DNA of 64,000 bases from an uncultured Bacteroidaceae bacterium. GTDB lineage: Bacteria > Bacteroidota > Bacteroidia > Bacteroidales > Bacteroidaceae. Shown here piece after piece: positions 24,403 through 33,750 of the stretch. Each line of letters starts with the position of its first letter. Position 1 is the stretch's first letter. The translations under genes and the position numbers were made by a program. The notes beneath the pieces were generated by a model. The model was not told the DNA's origin and did not search any database. It worked only from the letters and a program-made list of their open reading frames with translations. The stretch is taken from positions 33,037 through 97,036 of the forward strand of contig CAKRRN010000004.1 in assembly GCA_934394435.1 (NCBI GenBank), written 5' to 3'.

Positions 24403-25749
24403 TTAGATTCCAGTATAAGTATGTGGCGTAATCGCACGCAGTTCGTTCTTCACAGCTTCGCTCACATTCAATTCTTCGATAAACTGCTGGATGGTCTCAT
24501 GACTGATAGCCTTGCCCGTACGAGTCAAAGCCTTTAGTGCTTCATAGGGATGTGGATATGCTTCACGACGCAAAATAGTCTGTATAGCCTCTGCCACCAC
24601 AGCCCAGCAATTATCCAAATCACGATTGATAGCAGCAGAATTCAGAAGCAACTTGCGTAATCCTTTCAGAGTACTCTGAATGCTAATAACCATATGCCCC
24701 ATAGGAACTCCGATATTTCTCAGCACCGTACTATCTGTCAAATCACGTTGCAAACGACTGATAGGCAATTTTCCTGCAAGATGAACCAGCAATGCATTAG
24801 CAACCCCAAGATTACCTTCGCTATTTTCGAAGTCAATAGGGTTCACCTTATGAGGCATTGCGCTGGAGCCAACCTCACCAGCCTTTACTTGCTGACGGAA
24901 GTACTCCATGGATACATATTGCCAGAAGTCCCGATCGAGGTCGATAATGATGGTATTTATACGCTTCATTGCGTCGAACACAGCAGACATGCAATCATAG
25001 TTGCTTATCTGGGTTGTGTATTGTTCGCGCTCCAATCCTAACTTCTCAGATACAAAAGTATTGGCAAAGGCTCTCCAGTCATACTGAGGATATGCCACAT
25101 GATGAGCATTGAAATTTCCCGTAGCACCACCAAACTTGGCTGTCAAAGGACACTGGTGCAACATATCGCGCTGACGCTTGAGACGATAGACAAACACCAT
25201 TATTTCCTTACCCAAACGTGTAGGACTGGCAGGCTGCCCATGTGTCTTTGCCAACATAGGTACGTTTTCCCACTCCTTCGCGTATTGCTCCAACTGAGCA
25301 ATCAACTCTTCCAGTAATGGATAATACACCTCTTCAAGTGCATCTTTTATGCTGAGGGGGACACTGGTATTGTTAATATCCTGAGAAGTCAGTCCAAAAT
25401 GAATAAATTCCTTATAGGAGTCTAATCCTCCTATGGCATCAAACTGCTCCTTTATAAAATATTCTACAGCCTTAACGTCATGATTAGTAACCTGCTCTAT
25501 GGATTTCACTCTAGCAGCATCCTGTTCGCTGAATTCTTGATAGATAGAGCGCAAACGTGGGAAAAGATCATGAGGAAACGTAGCCAACTGAGGCAAAGGC
25601 AACTGGCACAAGGCGATAAAATACTCCACCTCTACTCTCACACGATAACGAATCAAAGCATATTCAGAGAAATACGCAGCCAAAGACTCTGTTTTTCCAC
25701 GATAACGACCATCAACGGGCGATATCGCTGTCAATAAATCCAAATCCAT
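24403..25749 (-). CDS. purB: Adenylosuccinate lyase
   Basis: PurB splits fumarate from SAICAR and from adenylosuccinate in purine synthesis. The 448-residue protein shows the fumarase-superfamily signature GSSAMPHKVNP near residue 297 and KTHGQPASPTRLGKE near 165. The N-terminal SPVDGRYRGKT is typical of the E. coli-like PurB subgroup. No other purine gene is adjacent; guaB lies 8 kb away on the same strand. A TAACTTTG box lies 40 nt upstream. Confidence 0.96.
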   Translation of the reverse strand: MDLDLLTAISPVDGRYRGKTESLAAYFSEYALIRYRVRVEVEYFIALCQLPLPQLATFPHDLFPRLRSIYQEFSEQDAARVKSIEQVTNHDVKAVEYFIKEQFDAIGGLDSYKEFIHFGLTSQDINNTSVPLSIKDALEEVYYPLLEELIAQLEQYAKEWENVPMLAKTHGQPASPTRLGKEIMVFVYRLKRQRDMLHQCPLTAKFGGATGNFNAHHVAYPQYDWRAFANTFVSEKLGLEREQYTTQISNYDCMSAVFDAMKRINTIIIDLDRDFWQYVSMEYFRQQVKAGEVGSSAMPHKVNPIDFENSEGNLGVANALLVHLAGKLPISRLQRDLTDSTVLRNIGVPMGHMVISIQSTLKGLRKLLLNSAAINRDLDNCWAVVAEAIQTILRREAYPHPYEALKALTRTGKAISHETIQQFIEELNVSEAVKNELRAITPHTYTGI

Positions 25750-25789
25750 AAGACAGACTTACTTATATACATATATGTTTTTTCGCGCA

Positions 25790-25797
25790 CAAAGTTA
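25790..25797 (-). promoter_or_regulatory. -7 box (TAACTTTG) of purB
   Basis: TAACTTTG on the minus strand lies 40 nt before the purB ATG. No good -33 element is visible. Confidence 0.5.
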
Positions 25798-25888
25798 CGG
25801 ATTTTCCGTGGCATAAAGCATAAAAAGAAGTAGAAATAGAGTAACAAACAGAATATTTATCTCAATAAGAGAACATCAGAGAAAACAA

Positions 25889-25944
25889 AGAACTCAATTG
25901 GATATTAGCAATACCATATGACTACTGACATCCAACTGAGTTCT
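25889..25944 (-). terminator. Terminator after trpS
   Basis: On the minus strand AGAACTCAGTTGGAT pairs with ATCCAATTGAGTTCT (a G-T wobble replaces one pair), followed by TTGTTTTC. It lies 28 nt after the trpS stop and probably ends the guaB-trpS unit. Confidence 0.7.
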
Positions 25945-25972
25945 AACGTAAAAAAGCAACAAAGACGTTTAG

Positions 25973-27073
25973 TTATTTCCCACTAAAACGTTCTGTTTGA
26001 GCCTTAATAAGAGCTGCATCTTCAAAATAATTAAGTTTCATAGCACGGCGCACCTCATCCATAGTCTCAACTGCAGCCTCACGGGCTTTTTCGCATCCTT
26101 GCTTCAAGATGTCGTATACCGCAGGTATGTCACGCTCGTATTCAGCACGACGCTGACGGATGGGTTCTAATGTCTCTTGGAGTACATTCATCAACAACTT
26201 CTTACATTTCATATCGCCCAGTCCTCCATGCGTATAGTGATCTTTCATCTCCTGTAGGCTTTCATACTCCTTCATGCAACAATGAACTTGCTCGTCTGTA
26301 GCGAACGCATCCAAATAGGTAAATACAGTATTCCCTTCCAAGTGTCCTGGGTCGCTCACCTGCAAGTGGGTAGGATCGGTATACATCGTCTTCACCTTCT
26401 TGCAAACCTCGTCTGCAGAATCGCTCAAATAAATGCAGTTACCCAAACTCTTGCTCATCTTGGCCTTTCCATCAGTACCGGGCAGGCGCAGACAAGCGGC
26501 ATTGTTTGGCAAAAGTATATTTGGTTCGACTAAAGTATCACCATAGATATTGTTAAAACGACGCACAATCTCGCGACATTGTTCTAGCATTGGTTCTTGG
26601 TCCTCACCTGCAGGAACAGTAGTGGCCTTAAACAGCGTGATATCAGCAGCTTGACTGATAGGATAGGTAAAGAAGCCAACAGGAATACTATCACCTGAGA
26701 ACCCTCTCATCTTCACTTCCGTCTTGACAGTCGGATTACGCTGCAGACGACTCACACTCACCATATCCATAAAATAGAAAGACAATTCACACAATTCAGG
26801 TATCTGGCTCTGTATGAAAAGTGTACTACGTTTGGGGTCAAGTCCTGCCGCAAGATAGTCAAGAGCAACTTCTATTACATTTTGGCGAACCTTCTCTGGA
26901 TTGTCAATGTTATCCGTGAGCGCCTGTGCATCAGCCTCGAATATAAATATCTTATCATATTCTCCACTATTCTGCAACTCAACACGACGACGTAACGATC
27001 CCACATAATGACCAATATGTAATTTACCCGTAGGTCTATCACCCGTCAAAATAACTTTTTCTTTTGCTTCCAT
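25973..27073 (-). CDS. trpS: Tryptophanyl-tRNA synthetase
   Basis: TrpRS is a class I enzyme that charges tRNA-Trp. From ATG 27073 (MEAKEKVILTGDRPTGKLHIG) it has 366 residues. The HIGH motif is HIGHY at about 18-22 and the KMSKS loop is KMSKS in GKAKMSKSLGNC. The longer frame starting at 27112 would overlap mutL and is not preferred. It is the last gene in the guaB-to-trpS row, 19 bp after mutL. Confidence 0.95.
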   Translation of the reverse strand: MEAKEKVILTGDRPTGKLHIGHYVGSLRRRVELQNSGEYDKIFIFEADAQALTDNIDNPEKVRQNVIEVALDYLAAGLDPKRSTLFIQSQIPELCELSFYFMDMVSVSRLQRNPTVKTEVKMRGFSGDSIPVGFFTYPISQAADITLFKATTVPAGEDQEPMLEQCREIVRRFNNIYGDTLVEPNILLPNNAACLRLPGTDGKAKMSKSLGNCIYLSDSADEVCKKVKTMYTDPTHLQVSDPGHLEGNTVFTYLDAFATDEQVHCCMKEYESLQEMKDHYTHGGLGDMKCKKLLMNVLQETLEPIRQRRAEYERDIPAVYDILKQGCEKAREAAVETMDEVRRAMKLNYFEDAALIKAQTERFSGK

Positions 27074-27092
27074 ATTTCGTTTATTTACTTTT

Positions 27093-28922
27093 CTAATTAA
27101 ACAATTTATCAATCTGGGGTTGAGGAACTATAGACACAATTGTCTTTCCCGTAGGCGTCAGATTGGGATTCGAGCACATGAAAAGGTCATTTATCAAACT
27201 ATCCATTTCCTGTTTGGAAAGGACCTGACCTGTAACTACAGCTGTACTACGTGCCATAACCAGTGCTAAACGATGACGCATCTCTTGATCCATTCCCGTA
27301 TCCTTTTCCTTTGCTGTTTCTATCATCAACGTAATCATTGGTACGGGGTTCATTTCCCCTAAGTCAGAAGGAACTGCCTGTATGGAAAAAGACCCTCCAC
27401 CAAGGTCGGTAATATCAAATCCCATCAGAGAAAGATCATCGGTAATATGGTGAAGGATAACAGCATCCGAGGGAGACACAGTTATCATTTCTGGAAAGAG
27501 TAGCCTCTGTCCTGTGGTATTTTGCTCCTCCATCTGTCGTATATATCTATCATATAAGATACGCACATGAGCACGATGCTGATCTACAATCATCAGTCCC
27601 GACTGAACCGCAGTTAAAATATATTGCCCCCGAAACTGAAAATGCTCTACGCTTCGCTCTTCCATTTCCGAATCATCCTCCTCGAAAAGTGCTGGATTAG
27701 TCTGGTCCTCCTGATGCTCAGGCAGTACGGACGAAGATGCGGCAGAAGTATTCTGACCTATCCCAGCATAAAGGGATTCCCAATCAACTGGCGCATGAGA
27801 CTTCTGGTGACTATCAAAAGGATTATAATTAACGTCCACTTGCACCTGAGGCATTTCAACGCCCGAGAAGTCCGATGCATCAAAAGCAGGAATGTCAGGA
27901 CGACCTTCCACATCAAAGTCTATTGTAGGAACGGCATTAAAGCGCCCTAAAGTATCGCGGACAGCAGCTACCAAGATTTGCCAAATGGCAGATTCATTTT
28001 CAAACTTAACCTCTGTTTTGGTTGGATGAATATTTACATCCACATTGGCTGGGTCTATGGTAAAATAAAGAAAATACGGAATCTGTTCGCCTTCAGGGAT
28101 AAGGTGCAGAAAGGCTTCCATCACAGCCTTGTGGAAATAAGGATGTCGCATATAGCGACCATTGACAAAGAAATACTGAGGAGCATTCTTCTTGCGTGCG
28201 GACTCTGGTTTCCCCACGAATCCCTTAAGACTGACCAAACTGGTATCTACATGTACATCCAGCAACTGAGAATCCAATCGTTTCCCGAAGACACTGACTA
28301 TTCTATTGCGCAAACTACCTATTTCAAGTTTAGAAAGAAGCGTATCTCCATGAGTCAAAGAGAAAGAAACATCAGGATTTACAAGAGCCACACGCTCATA
28401 CTCCTGCACGATATTGTTCATTTCCGTTTGGTTTGACTTCAAGAACTTTCTTCGAGCAGGCACATTAAAAAATAGATTCCTTACTTCAAAATTTGATCCC
28501 ACAGCACAGGAACACACTTCTTGAGAAACGACCTCCGAGCCATCTATGCACAAGGAGACTCCCAATTCATCCTCTGGCGTACGAGTCTTAAGTCTCACCT
28601 GCGCAACTGCAGCTATCGAGGGAAGAGCCTCACCTCGAAACCCCATTGTATGTAGAGTGAAGAGGTCTTCCACCTTACGTATCTTCGAAGTAGCATGCCG
28701 TTCAAAAGCCAAACGCGCATCAGTCTGACTCATACCCTTCCCATCGTCTATTACTTGTATAGAAGTACGCCCTGCATCCTGTACCACCACATCGACATGG
28801 CGAGCACCCGCATCAACCGCATTCTCCATCAGTTCTTTAATAACCGATGAAGGACGTTGAACGACTTCGCCTGCAGCTATCTGATTGGCCACAGAATCAG
28901 GAAGAAGATGTATTATATCCAT
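27093..28922 (-). CDS. mutL: DNA mismatch repair protein MutL
   Basis: MutL couples mismatch recognition by MutS to downstream repair. The 609-residue protein has the GHKL ATPase domain: ELMENAVDAGA near residue 30, DDGKGM near 59 and GFRGEALPSI near 93. A transducer domain follows, then a linker (about 345-420) and the C-terminal dimerisation domain. QRLLFP near residue 480 fits the beta-clamp-binding QxLLxP motif. The endonuclease motif DQHA-x2-E-x4-E is altered to DQHRAHVRILYD, and the late C-terminal CPHGRP-type motif reads CSNPNLTPTGK, so nuclease activity is uncertain. It lies 47 bp downstream of the small membrane protein gene. Confidence 0.95.
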   Translation of the reverse strand: MDIIHLLPDSVANQIAAGEVVQRPSSVIKELMENAVDAGARHVDVVVQDAGRTSIQVIDDGKGMSQTDARLAFERHATSKIRKVEDLFTLHTMGFRGEALPSIAAVAQVRLKTRTPEDELGVSLCIDGSEVVSQEVCSCAVGSNFEVRNLFFNVPARRKFLKSNQTEMNNIVQEYERVALVNPDVSFSLTHGDTLLSKLEIGSLRNRIVSVFGKRLDSQLLDVHVDTSLVSLKGFVGKPESARKKNAPQYFFVNGRYMRHPYFHKAVMEAFLHLIPEGEQIPYFLYFTIDPANVDVNIHPTKTEVKFENESAIWQILVAAVRDTLGRFNAVPTIDFDVEGRPDIPAFDASDFSGVEMPQVQVDVNYNPFDSHQKSHAPVDWESLYAGIGQNTSAASSSVLPEHQEDQTNPALFEEDDSEMEERSVEHFQFRGQYILTAVQSGLMIVDQHRAHVRILYDRYIRQMEEQNTTGQRLLFPEMITVSPSDAVILHHITDDLSLMGFDITDLGGGSFSIQAVPSDLGEMNPVPMITLMIETAKEKDTGMDQEMRHRLALVMARSTAVVTGQVLSKQEMDSLINDLFMCSNPNLTPTGKTIVSIVPQPQIDKLFN

Positions 28923-28969
28923 CTAACCGTTGTTTGTCTTTAATTATATTACGTTATCGCTTCAAGTCA

Positions 28970-29269
28970 TCAGAAGTGTGTCGTACCTGAAAGCAAGAAA
29001 CGCCACACAAGCAGCAATGCCATTACAAGCACAACAACCAAGGGCCATCCCAAACGATGTTCTGACTCTTTATAATGCTGCGCACGCGGTGTGTACTGTC
29101 CAAACTTTCCTTTGAACTTCGTTGGATCGTATTTCTTTTCTTTAGGATCAAGAATTCCTTGTTCTATCTTGATGTCCTCAACCATACGTTCCAACTTTTC
29201 ACGTTTCTCGTCTGTATAGATATGCACAGGACGAAAACGTCGTGGTTTTCTACTACTGAACATTCCCAT
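28970..29269 (-). CDS. Small single-pass membrane protein, conserved type unknown
   Basis: The 99-residue protein has a basic N-terminus (SSRKPRRFRP), a charged middle with a short helix (DEKREKLERMVEDIKIEQG) and one C-terminal membrane helix (LGWPLVVVLVMALLLVWRFL). There is no signal peptide, so it is probably tail-anchored in the inner membrane. I do not recognise a named family. It lies 7 bp after the OstA-like gene and before mutL, so it is probably translated from the same envelope-biogenesis transcript. Met1 or Met3 could be the start. Confidence 0.65.
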   Translation of the reverse strand: MGMFSSRKPRRFRPVHIYTDEKREKLERMVEDIKIEQGILDPKEKKYDPTKFKGKFGQYTPRAQHYKESEHRLGWPLVVVLVMALLLVWRFLLSGTTHF

Positions 29270-29276
29270 AACAAAA

Positions 29277-30932
29277 TCAATGTTTTATATCTTTCAATTT
29301 TTGACGTGGCGCTTGCCTACGCACAATCTTCTTCAGTTCTGTTCCCTCTATCTTAGGACGCCAATGGAAAATATCAAATCTATCAATCGGACGTATATAG
29401 TCAAACCAAGCAAAATTCTCCACATACAGCATATCCGAGGGTATCAATGGGATGGGATAAAAGCTACCTGTAGCCGCAGGCATCCATATACGATCAACCT
29501 TACGATTCTTCATAAACAGCTTCAGAAAGGTTGTTTCCGTATGATTCATATCAGCTAGAATGCTGTCCTCACCCATATGGTAATACTTCACATAGACATT
29601 TCCTATTGAAGTAGACAAATACACTTCACCGTCTCGAAAATAAGTATGCATCTCATTACCAGTCACTTGATTATAATGCACACTATCAATGCGCTCCACA
29701 GAAAGGGCCTGTCGAAGAACCTGTACACTATCAATAGTACTATCATTAAAGAATGCCTTTATCTCTTCTCCCAACAGTTGCTGTCCCTCCTGCCATAGTA
29801 TAGGATCCTTATACATGGTCATCACTGAGTCCTTTCCGTTGTACACTAAAGAATCACAAACAGCCTGAACATCCCGGCGATATGCTCTCATATGATTATA
29901 GGCATGCAACACGCGATAGACACTATCTGTATTAAGATTATACGTAAAGACCTTAAAAGTATCAGCATGCGCATAAAGCGTATCCTTCTGTGAATAATCA
30001 ATGGCTACCGCACTATCCGCAGCCTCAGAGTACCCCGTACTGTCGTTATACAGACAATAATTACCTGTAAACATATTCTTATTGGGAGTGTCCGTATAAA
30101 CGATATTGCCATATGCTTTGCCTTGTCTGAGTTTGTCATCCCATATCACACTATCGCCCACCAAGCGTTTCCCCTCATTGGTGAGAATACTTCTGTTCAA
30201 GAGATACGACACATCTTTCTTAGAGTCATAGTAACCAAGTTCCGAATAGATATGGCTACTACCATGTTCTATATTGGATGGTCCCACGATATGAGCAATT
30301 CCTGTACCTGTATTGTAATGAAGAGTATCAGAAACCAAAGTAGTTTTGGCTTTTTTCGGAGGTGCAGGGTTAACAAGTTTCACGTTATAGTTAAACACAG
30401 CCTCTTTGGTTGCCGGAGTATACTCTCCCCAATCACTTGTTAATTCATTCCCTTGATCTATCAGTCGTCCTCCTTCAAAGAAATAACCCATACCGTAAAG
30501 CTTGTCATAGTCCAAGCTATCCGTATACAAAACGCTATTTCTATGTTTAAGAATCACATTATGACGCACTCGAGCGATCTGATCCAATCCGTTGTAGAAT
30601 AGTACATCACCATGCAACGAAAGGGTATCACCCTGCAGCATCTTCACATGACCATAAGCGTCAAATGAATTGGAAGCCTCATAAAAGAGAGCGCTATCAC
30701 AATACATAAGCACATCATCATGGCGAAAAGAAACATTTCCGACAAGGAATTGGGCTTCGCTATGAATCTGATCATCAAAATATAGTTTGTCCGCATGCAA
30801 CAGATACACCCGACTGTCAGAAGGTTTTCTCCCCCGACGATCAGGACCAGCATGTTTGACAGGAGTCATAGCCCCAAGCAGACATACGCCAAACAATGCT
30901 ATCAGACATACAACAGATATCCTACGGTTCAT
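29277..30932 (-). CDS. OstA-like (LptA/LptD N-terminal domain) protein
   Basis: The 551-residue protein has an uncleaved or cleaved N-terminal hydrophobic leader (ISVVCLIALFGVCLLGAM). It then has a long series of short beta strands with alternating patterns such as GNVSFRHDDVLMYCDSALFYEA and KMLQGDTLSLHGDVLFYNG, which is the OstA/LptA jelly-roll signature repeated along the chain. In Bacteroidota this family is thought to serve in LPS transport across the periplasm. It sits 3 bp after a SurA-like gene, and lptB is elsewhere in the window (48.5 kb). Confidence 0.85.
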   Translation of the reverse strand: MNRRISVVCLIALFGVCLLGAMTPVKHAGPDRRGRKPSDSRVYLLHADKLYFDDQIHSEAQFLVGNVSFRHDDVLMYCDSALFYEASNSFDAYGHVKMLQGDTLSLHGDVLFYNGLDQIARVRHNVILKHRNSVLYTDSLDYDKLYGMGYFFEGGRLIDQGNELTSDWGEYTPATKEAVFNYNVKLVNPAPPKKAKTTLVSDTLHYNTGTGIAHIVGPSNIEHGSSHIYSELGYYDSKKDVSYLLNRSILTNEGKRLVGDSVIWDDKLRQGKAYGNIVYTDTPNKNMFTGNYCLYNDSTGYSEAADSAVAIDYSQKDTLYAHADTFKVFTYNLNTDSVYRVLHAYNHMRAYRRDVQAVCDSLVYNGKDSVMTMYKDPILWQEGQQLLGEEIKAFFNDSTIDSVQVLRQALSVERIDSVHYNQVTGNEMHTYFRDGEVYLSTSIGNVYVKYYHMGEDSILADMNHTETTFLKLFMKNRKVDRIWMPAATGSFYPIPLIPSDMLYVENFAWFDYIRPIDRFDIFHWRPKIEGTELKKIVRRQAPRQKLKDIKH

Positions 30933-30935
30933 AGA

Positions 30936-32297
30936 TTACTTTACCCATCCTGGATACTGGAACTCGCAATCTCGCCAGTCTGGATTGATACGAATATAGG
31001 TACTCTGCTGCTTTTCCTTTATCCAATCCAATATCTTCTGCTGACTTTGCTGATTTTCCACCACACTCTTCAACACCTGGAAATCCTCTGCCATATTCGC
31101 ACGATGCGACTTGATGCGACTCTTCAAGCGAACCAGCGCACATACAGTGCTTCCTTTTGAGTTCACCATAGTGATTGGCTTTGATATCTCGCCAATTTCC
31201 ATTCCCTCCACTGTTCGAGCCAACTCAGGTGATACAGCGGACAATTCACTCATCTCAAAACGAGTGGTACGAGAACCATCCTCCTTTGTATTCGTCATAA
31301 TACCATGATTATTACGAGTATCTTTATCATCTGAAGCATACAGCACAGCATTATCAAAATTTATTTTCTCCGTGCGTATATCTTCTGCAATAGAATCCAA
31401 ATGGGTCATGGCTGTATCAATGTCAGCCTGAGCCACAACTGGACGTTTCAGAATATGGCGGCATTTGAGTTTATCACCGCGCTTCTCTACCAGCTGTATG
31501 ATGTGATAACCGAAATCACTCTTTACAATTTTACTCACCTTGGTAGGGTCTGTCAAGGAGAAAGCCACATTGGCAAAGGCTGGGTCAAGCTCAGCCTTAC
31601 CCATAAAGGGTAATTCACCTCCCTGACGCGCACTTCCAGGATCCTCAGAGTAAAGACGTGCCAATGTAGAGAAAGAAGTAGAGCCAGAACTTATTCTCTC
31701 AGCATATCCACGTAGCACTTCCTTCACACGATCTATTTCCTCCTGAGGAATACGAGGTTGAAGGGTGAGTATCTGTACTTCCACTTGTGTAGGAATCAGA
31801 GGAAGACTATCTTCGGGCAGATCTTTAAAATAACGGCGTACTTCCGCTGGTGTCACTTTTATGTCAGAGGTAAGTTGCTCACGCATTTTATATGCAATAA
31901 GTTCATCCTTATACTGGTCAAAAAGCTCCTCACGAATCTGCTTCATAGGCATCTGCATATACTCTTCTAATTTTTCCTTTGACCCAGCCATAAGCACCTT
32001 TTTGTTTATGTCTGATTCCACATGAGTATTCACCTCCGCGTCTGTCACTTCAATACTATCTATAGCAGCTTGATGAAGGAAAAGTTTTTGTATGGCAAGT
32101 TGCTCTGGTATGATACAATACGGATTACCGCTCAAGGAACTACCGTATTCATTGCGACGTTTCTCCACATCTGAACGCAATATTGCCTCATCACCCACAA
32201 CCCACACAATCTCATCAACAATATTGCTTTGGGCAATGGAAAGAAGCGATGTGCAAAACATCACCAAAGACAAAATGTATTTAACGCAATTTCTCAT
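30936..32297 (-). CDS. Periplasmic peptidylprolyl isomerase, SurA-like (two PpiC domains)
   Basis: The 453-residue protein begins with a signal peptide (ILSLVMFCTSLLSIAQS) and a SurA-type N-terminal helical domain. Parvulin-type domain 1 lies at about 170-275 (GGELPFMGKAEL, then FGYHIIQLVEKRGD) and a second, weaker parvulin domain at about 280-380. It should chaperone outer-membrane proteins to BamA. It lies 9 bp after a second isomerase gene and 3 bp before the OstA-like gene, so chaperone and LPS-transport functions are co-transcribed. Confidence 0.9.
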   Translation of the reverse strand: MRNCVKYILSLVMFCTSLLSIAQSNIVDEIVWVVGDEAILRSDVEKRRNEYGSSLSGNPYCIIPEQLAIQKLFLHQAAIDSIEVTDAEVNTHVESDINKKVLMAGSKEKLEEYMQMPMKQIREELFDQYKDELIAYKMREQLTSDIKVTPAEVRRYFKDLPEDSLPLIPTQVEVQILTLQPRIPQEEIDRVKEVLRGYAERISSGSTSFSTLARLYSEDPGSARQGGELPFMGKAELDPAFANVAFSLTDPTKVSKIVKSDFGYHIIQLVEKRGDKLKCRHILKRPVVAQADIDTAMTHLDSIAEDIRTEKINFDNAVLYASDDKDTRNNHGIMTNTKEDGSRTTRFEMSELSAVSPELARTVEGMEIGEISKPITMVNSKGSTVCALVRLKSRIKSHRANMAEDFQVLKSVVENQQSQQKILDWIKEKQQSTYIRINPDWRDCEFQYPGWVK

Positions 32298-32306
32298 ATA
32301 TTATTA

Positions 32307-33731
32307 TCAATGATTGTTCACTGTTTTGAGCACACTTTGGTCGATGTCAACCTCGTAACGCGCACGTAGTTTTTCCACAAACTGATTCTCACGATAGCGC
32401 TGATAATCACTTACTACCTGATTGCCTACATCCGTCCATACCTTTGGACCTTTCTTAAGCACCGTACCGATCACAGCCACATAGGGATAACCCTTCATTT
32501 CTTTCACTTCCGCCTTTTTGTCCTTCAGAGCCAGTCGGTCTACTTGACCATTGTCACCCTTCACAAACATGCGGCGTTCCATGCGAACTGTCACACTATC
32601 CTTATTGAAAGCATCACGCACCGTTGCCGTCCAGAGGTTCTCATCCACTTTCTTGAGTGCCTTTTTCACAGCTTTCACGTCCTTACTGTTCTGACAGTAA
32701 TAGACCATTCCACGGAAGTGAGGCTCTTTCCATGCATATTTCTTTTTATTTGACTTAAAATACTTTTCTATGCCGACAGTATCACTTTTAGCTGGCTCCC
32801 ATACTTCGCGCGAACACTCTTCAAAAAGCAGAAGCCCATCATAATACTCTTGAATCAGATACTTTAAGTTTTGGTCAGACGCACAGAGTCGCTCTGTCTC
32901 CTCGTCGAGTATCTGTTCCACACTCTTATGCGACTCTGACTTTTGCGCCATAGAATCAAGTACATTAGCCGAAAGCTGATCCTCAAGTCCTTGGCTCTCA
33001 AGATAACGTTGAATCTTAGGTTTCAGATATTCATAGCCTTCCAAAGGTTTCTTTGCAAGGAGTTTCACGATATGATACCCCACGGTAGAAAGAAAAGGCT
33101 CAGAATACTCACCTACCTCCAGTGAATATGCGACATCCTCAAATTCCTTCAAGGTCTGATTGGGACCTATCCATGGAAGCACACCTCCCTTTATTGCTGT
33201 TTGGGAGTCCTGAGAATACTTCTTTGCCAGTTCAGCAAAGTCACCACCTGCTTGCAACGCAGCATAGATAGAATCTATACGTTGTTTGATTACCTGCTGC
33301 TCTTGTTCCGATGCATTTTGCGCTACTCTCAAAAAGATATGCGCGGGCTGTAGAAGCTCCTTTCCCTGCAGACCTTCCAGCATACGGTCATAATAACTGC
33401 GACACTCGCTGTCTATGGCTCCCACAGGAATAAGCATGGGACGAATCTGCTGATCGCGATACAGCCGAAACTCCTTCTGAAAACTACCCAAGGTATCCAG
33501 ACGGGCATCCTTAGCCGCCTGTACCTTTAGTTTATAGTTAACAAAAAGTTCCGCATATTCTTCCACGCTCTTTTTATCCACGACACCCTCAGAATTATTC
33601 TTATTGTAGTTATACTCAAATTCGCTTCGGGTAACGGGCTGTCCGTTTATACGCATTAACACAGGATCATCCTGTGCTTGCATACAAGCACAGGATGCCA
33701 TAGTAATCAAAAAAAGCAGGGCTTTTCTCAT
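32307..33731 (-). CDS. Periplasmic peptidylprolyl isomerase, PpiC/SurA-like
   Basis: The 474-residue protein has a signal peptide (LLFLITMASCACMQA) whose Cys residues make lipidation possible. The helical region at 30-120 precedes a parvulin domain at about 125-235, with GGVLPWIGPNQTL and VGYHIVKLL. The C-terminal 200 residues (about 240-474) are helical and charged with a second degenerate domain. It is similar in plan to, but clearly different in sequence from, the next gene, so the pair looks like an old duplication. It follows guaB by 20 bp. Confidence 0.88.
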   Translation of the reverse strand: MRKALLFLITMASCACMQAQDDPVLMRINGQPVTRSEFEYNYNKNNSEGVVDKKSVEEYAELFVNYKLKVQAAKDARLDTLGSFQKEFRLYRDQQIRPMLIPVGAIDSECRSYYDRMLEGLQGKELLQPAHIFLRVAQNASEQEQQVIKQRIDSIYAALQAGGDFAELAKKYSQDSQTAIKGGVLPWIGPNQTLKEFEDVAYSLEVGEYSEPFLSTVGYHIVKLLAKKPLEGYEYLKPKIQRYLESQGLEDQLSANVLDSMAQKSESHKSVEQILDEETERLCASDQNLKYLIQEYYDGLLLFEECSREVWEPAKSDTVGIEKYFKSNKKKYAWKEPHFRGMVYYCQNSKDVKAVKKALKKVDENLWTATVRDAFNKDSVTVRMERRMFVKGDNGQVDRLALKDKKAEVKEMKGYPYVAVIGTVLKKGPKVWTDVGNQVVSDYQRYRENQFVEKLRARYEVDIDQSVLKTVNNH

Positions 33732-33750
33732 TGGGTTGTTTTAAACGTTC

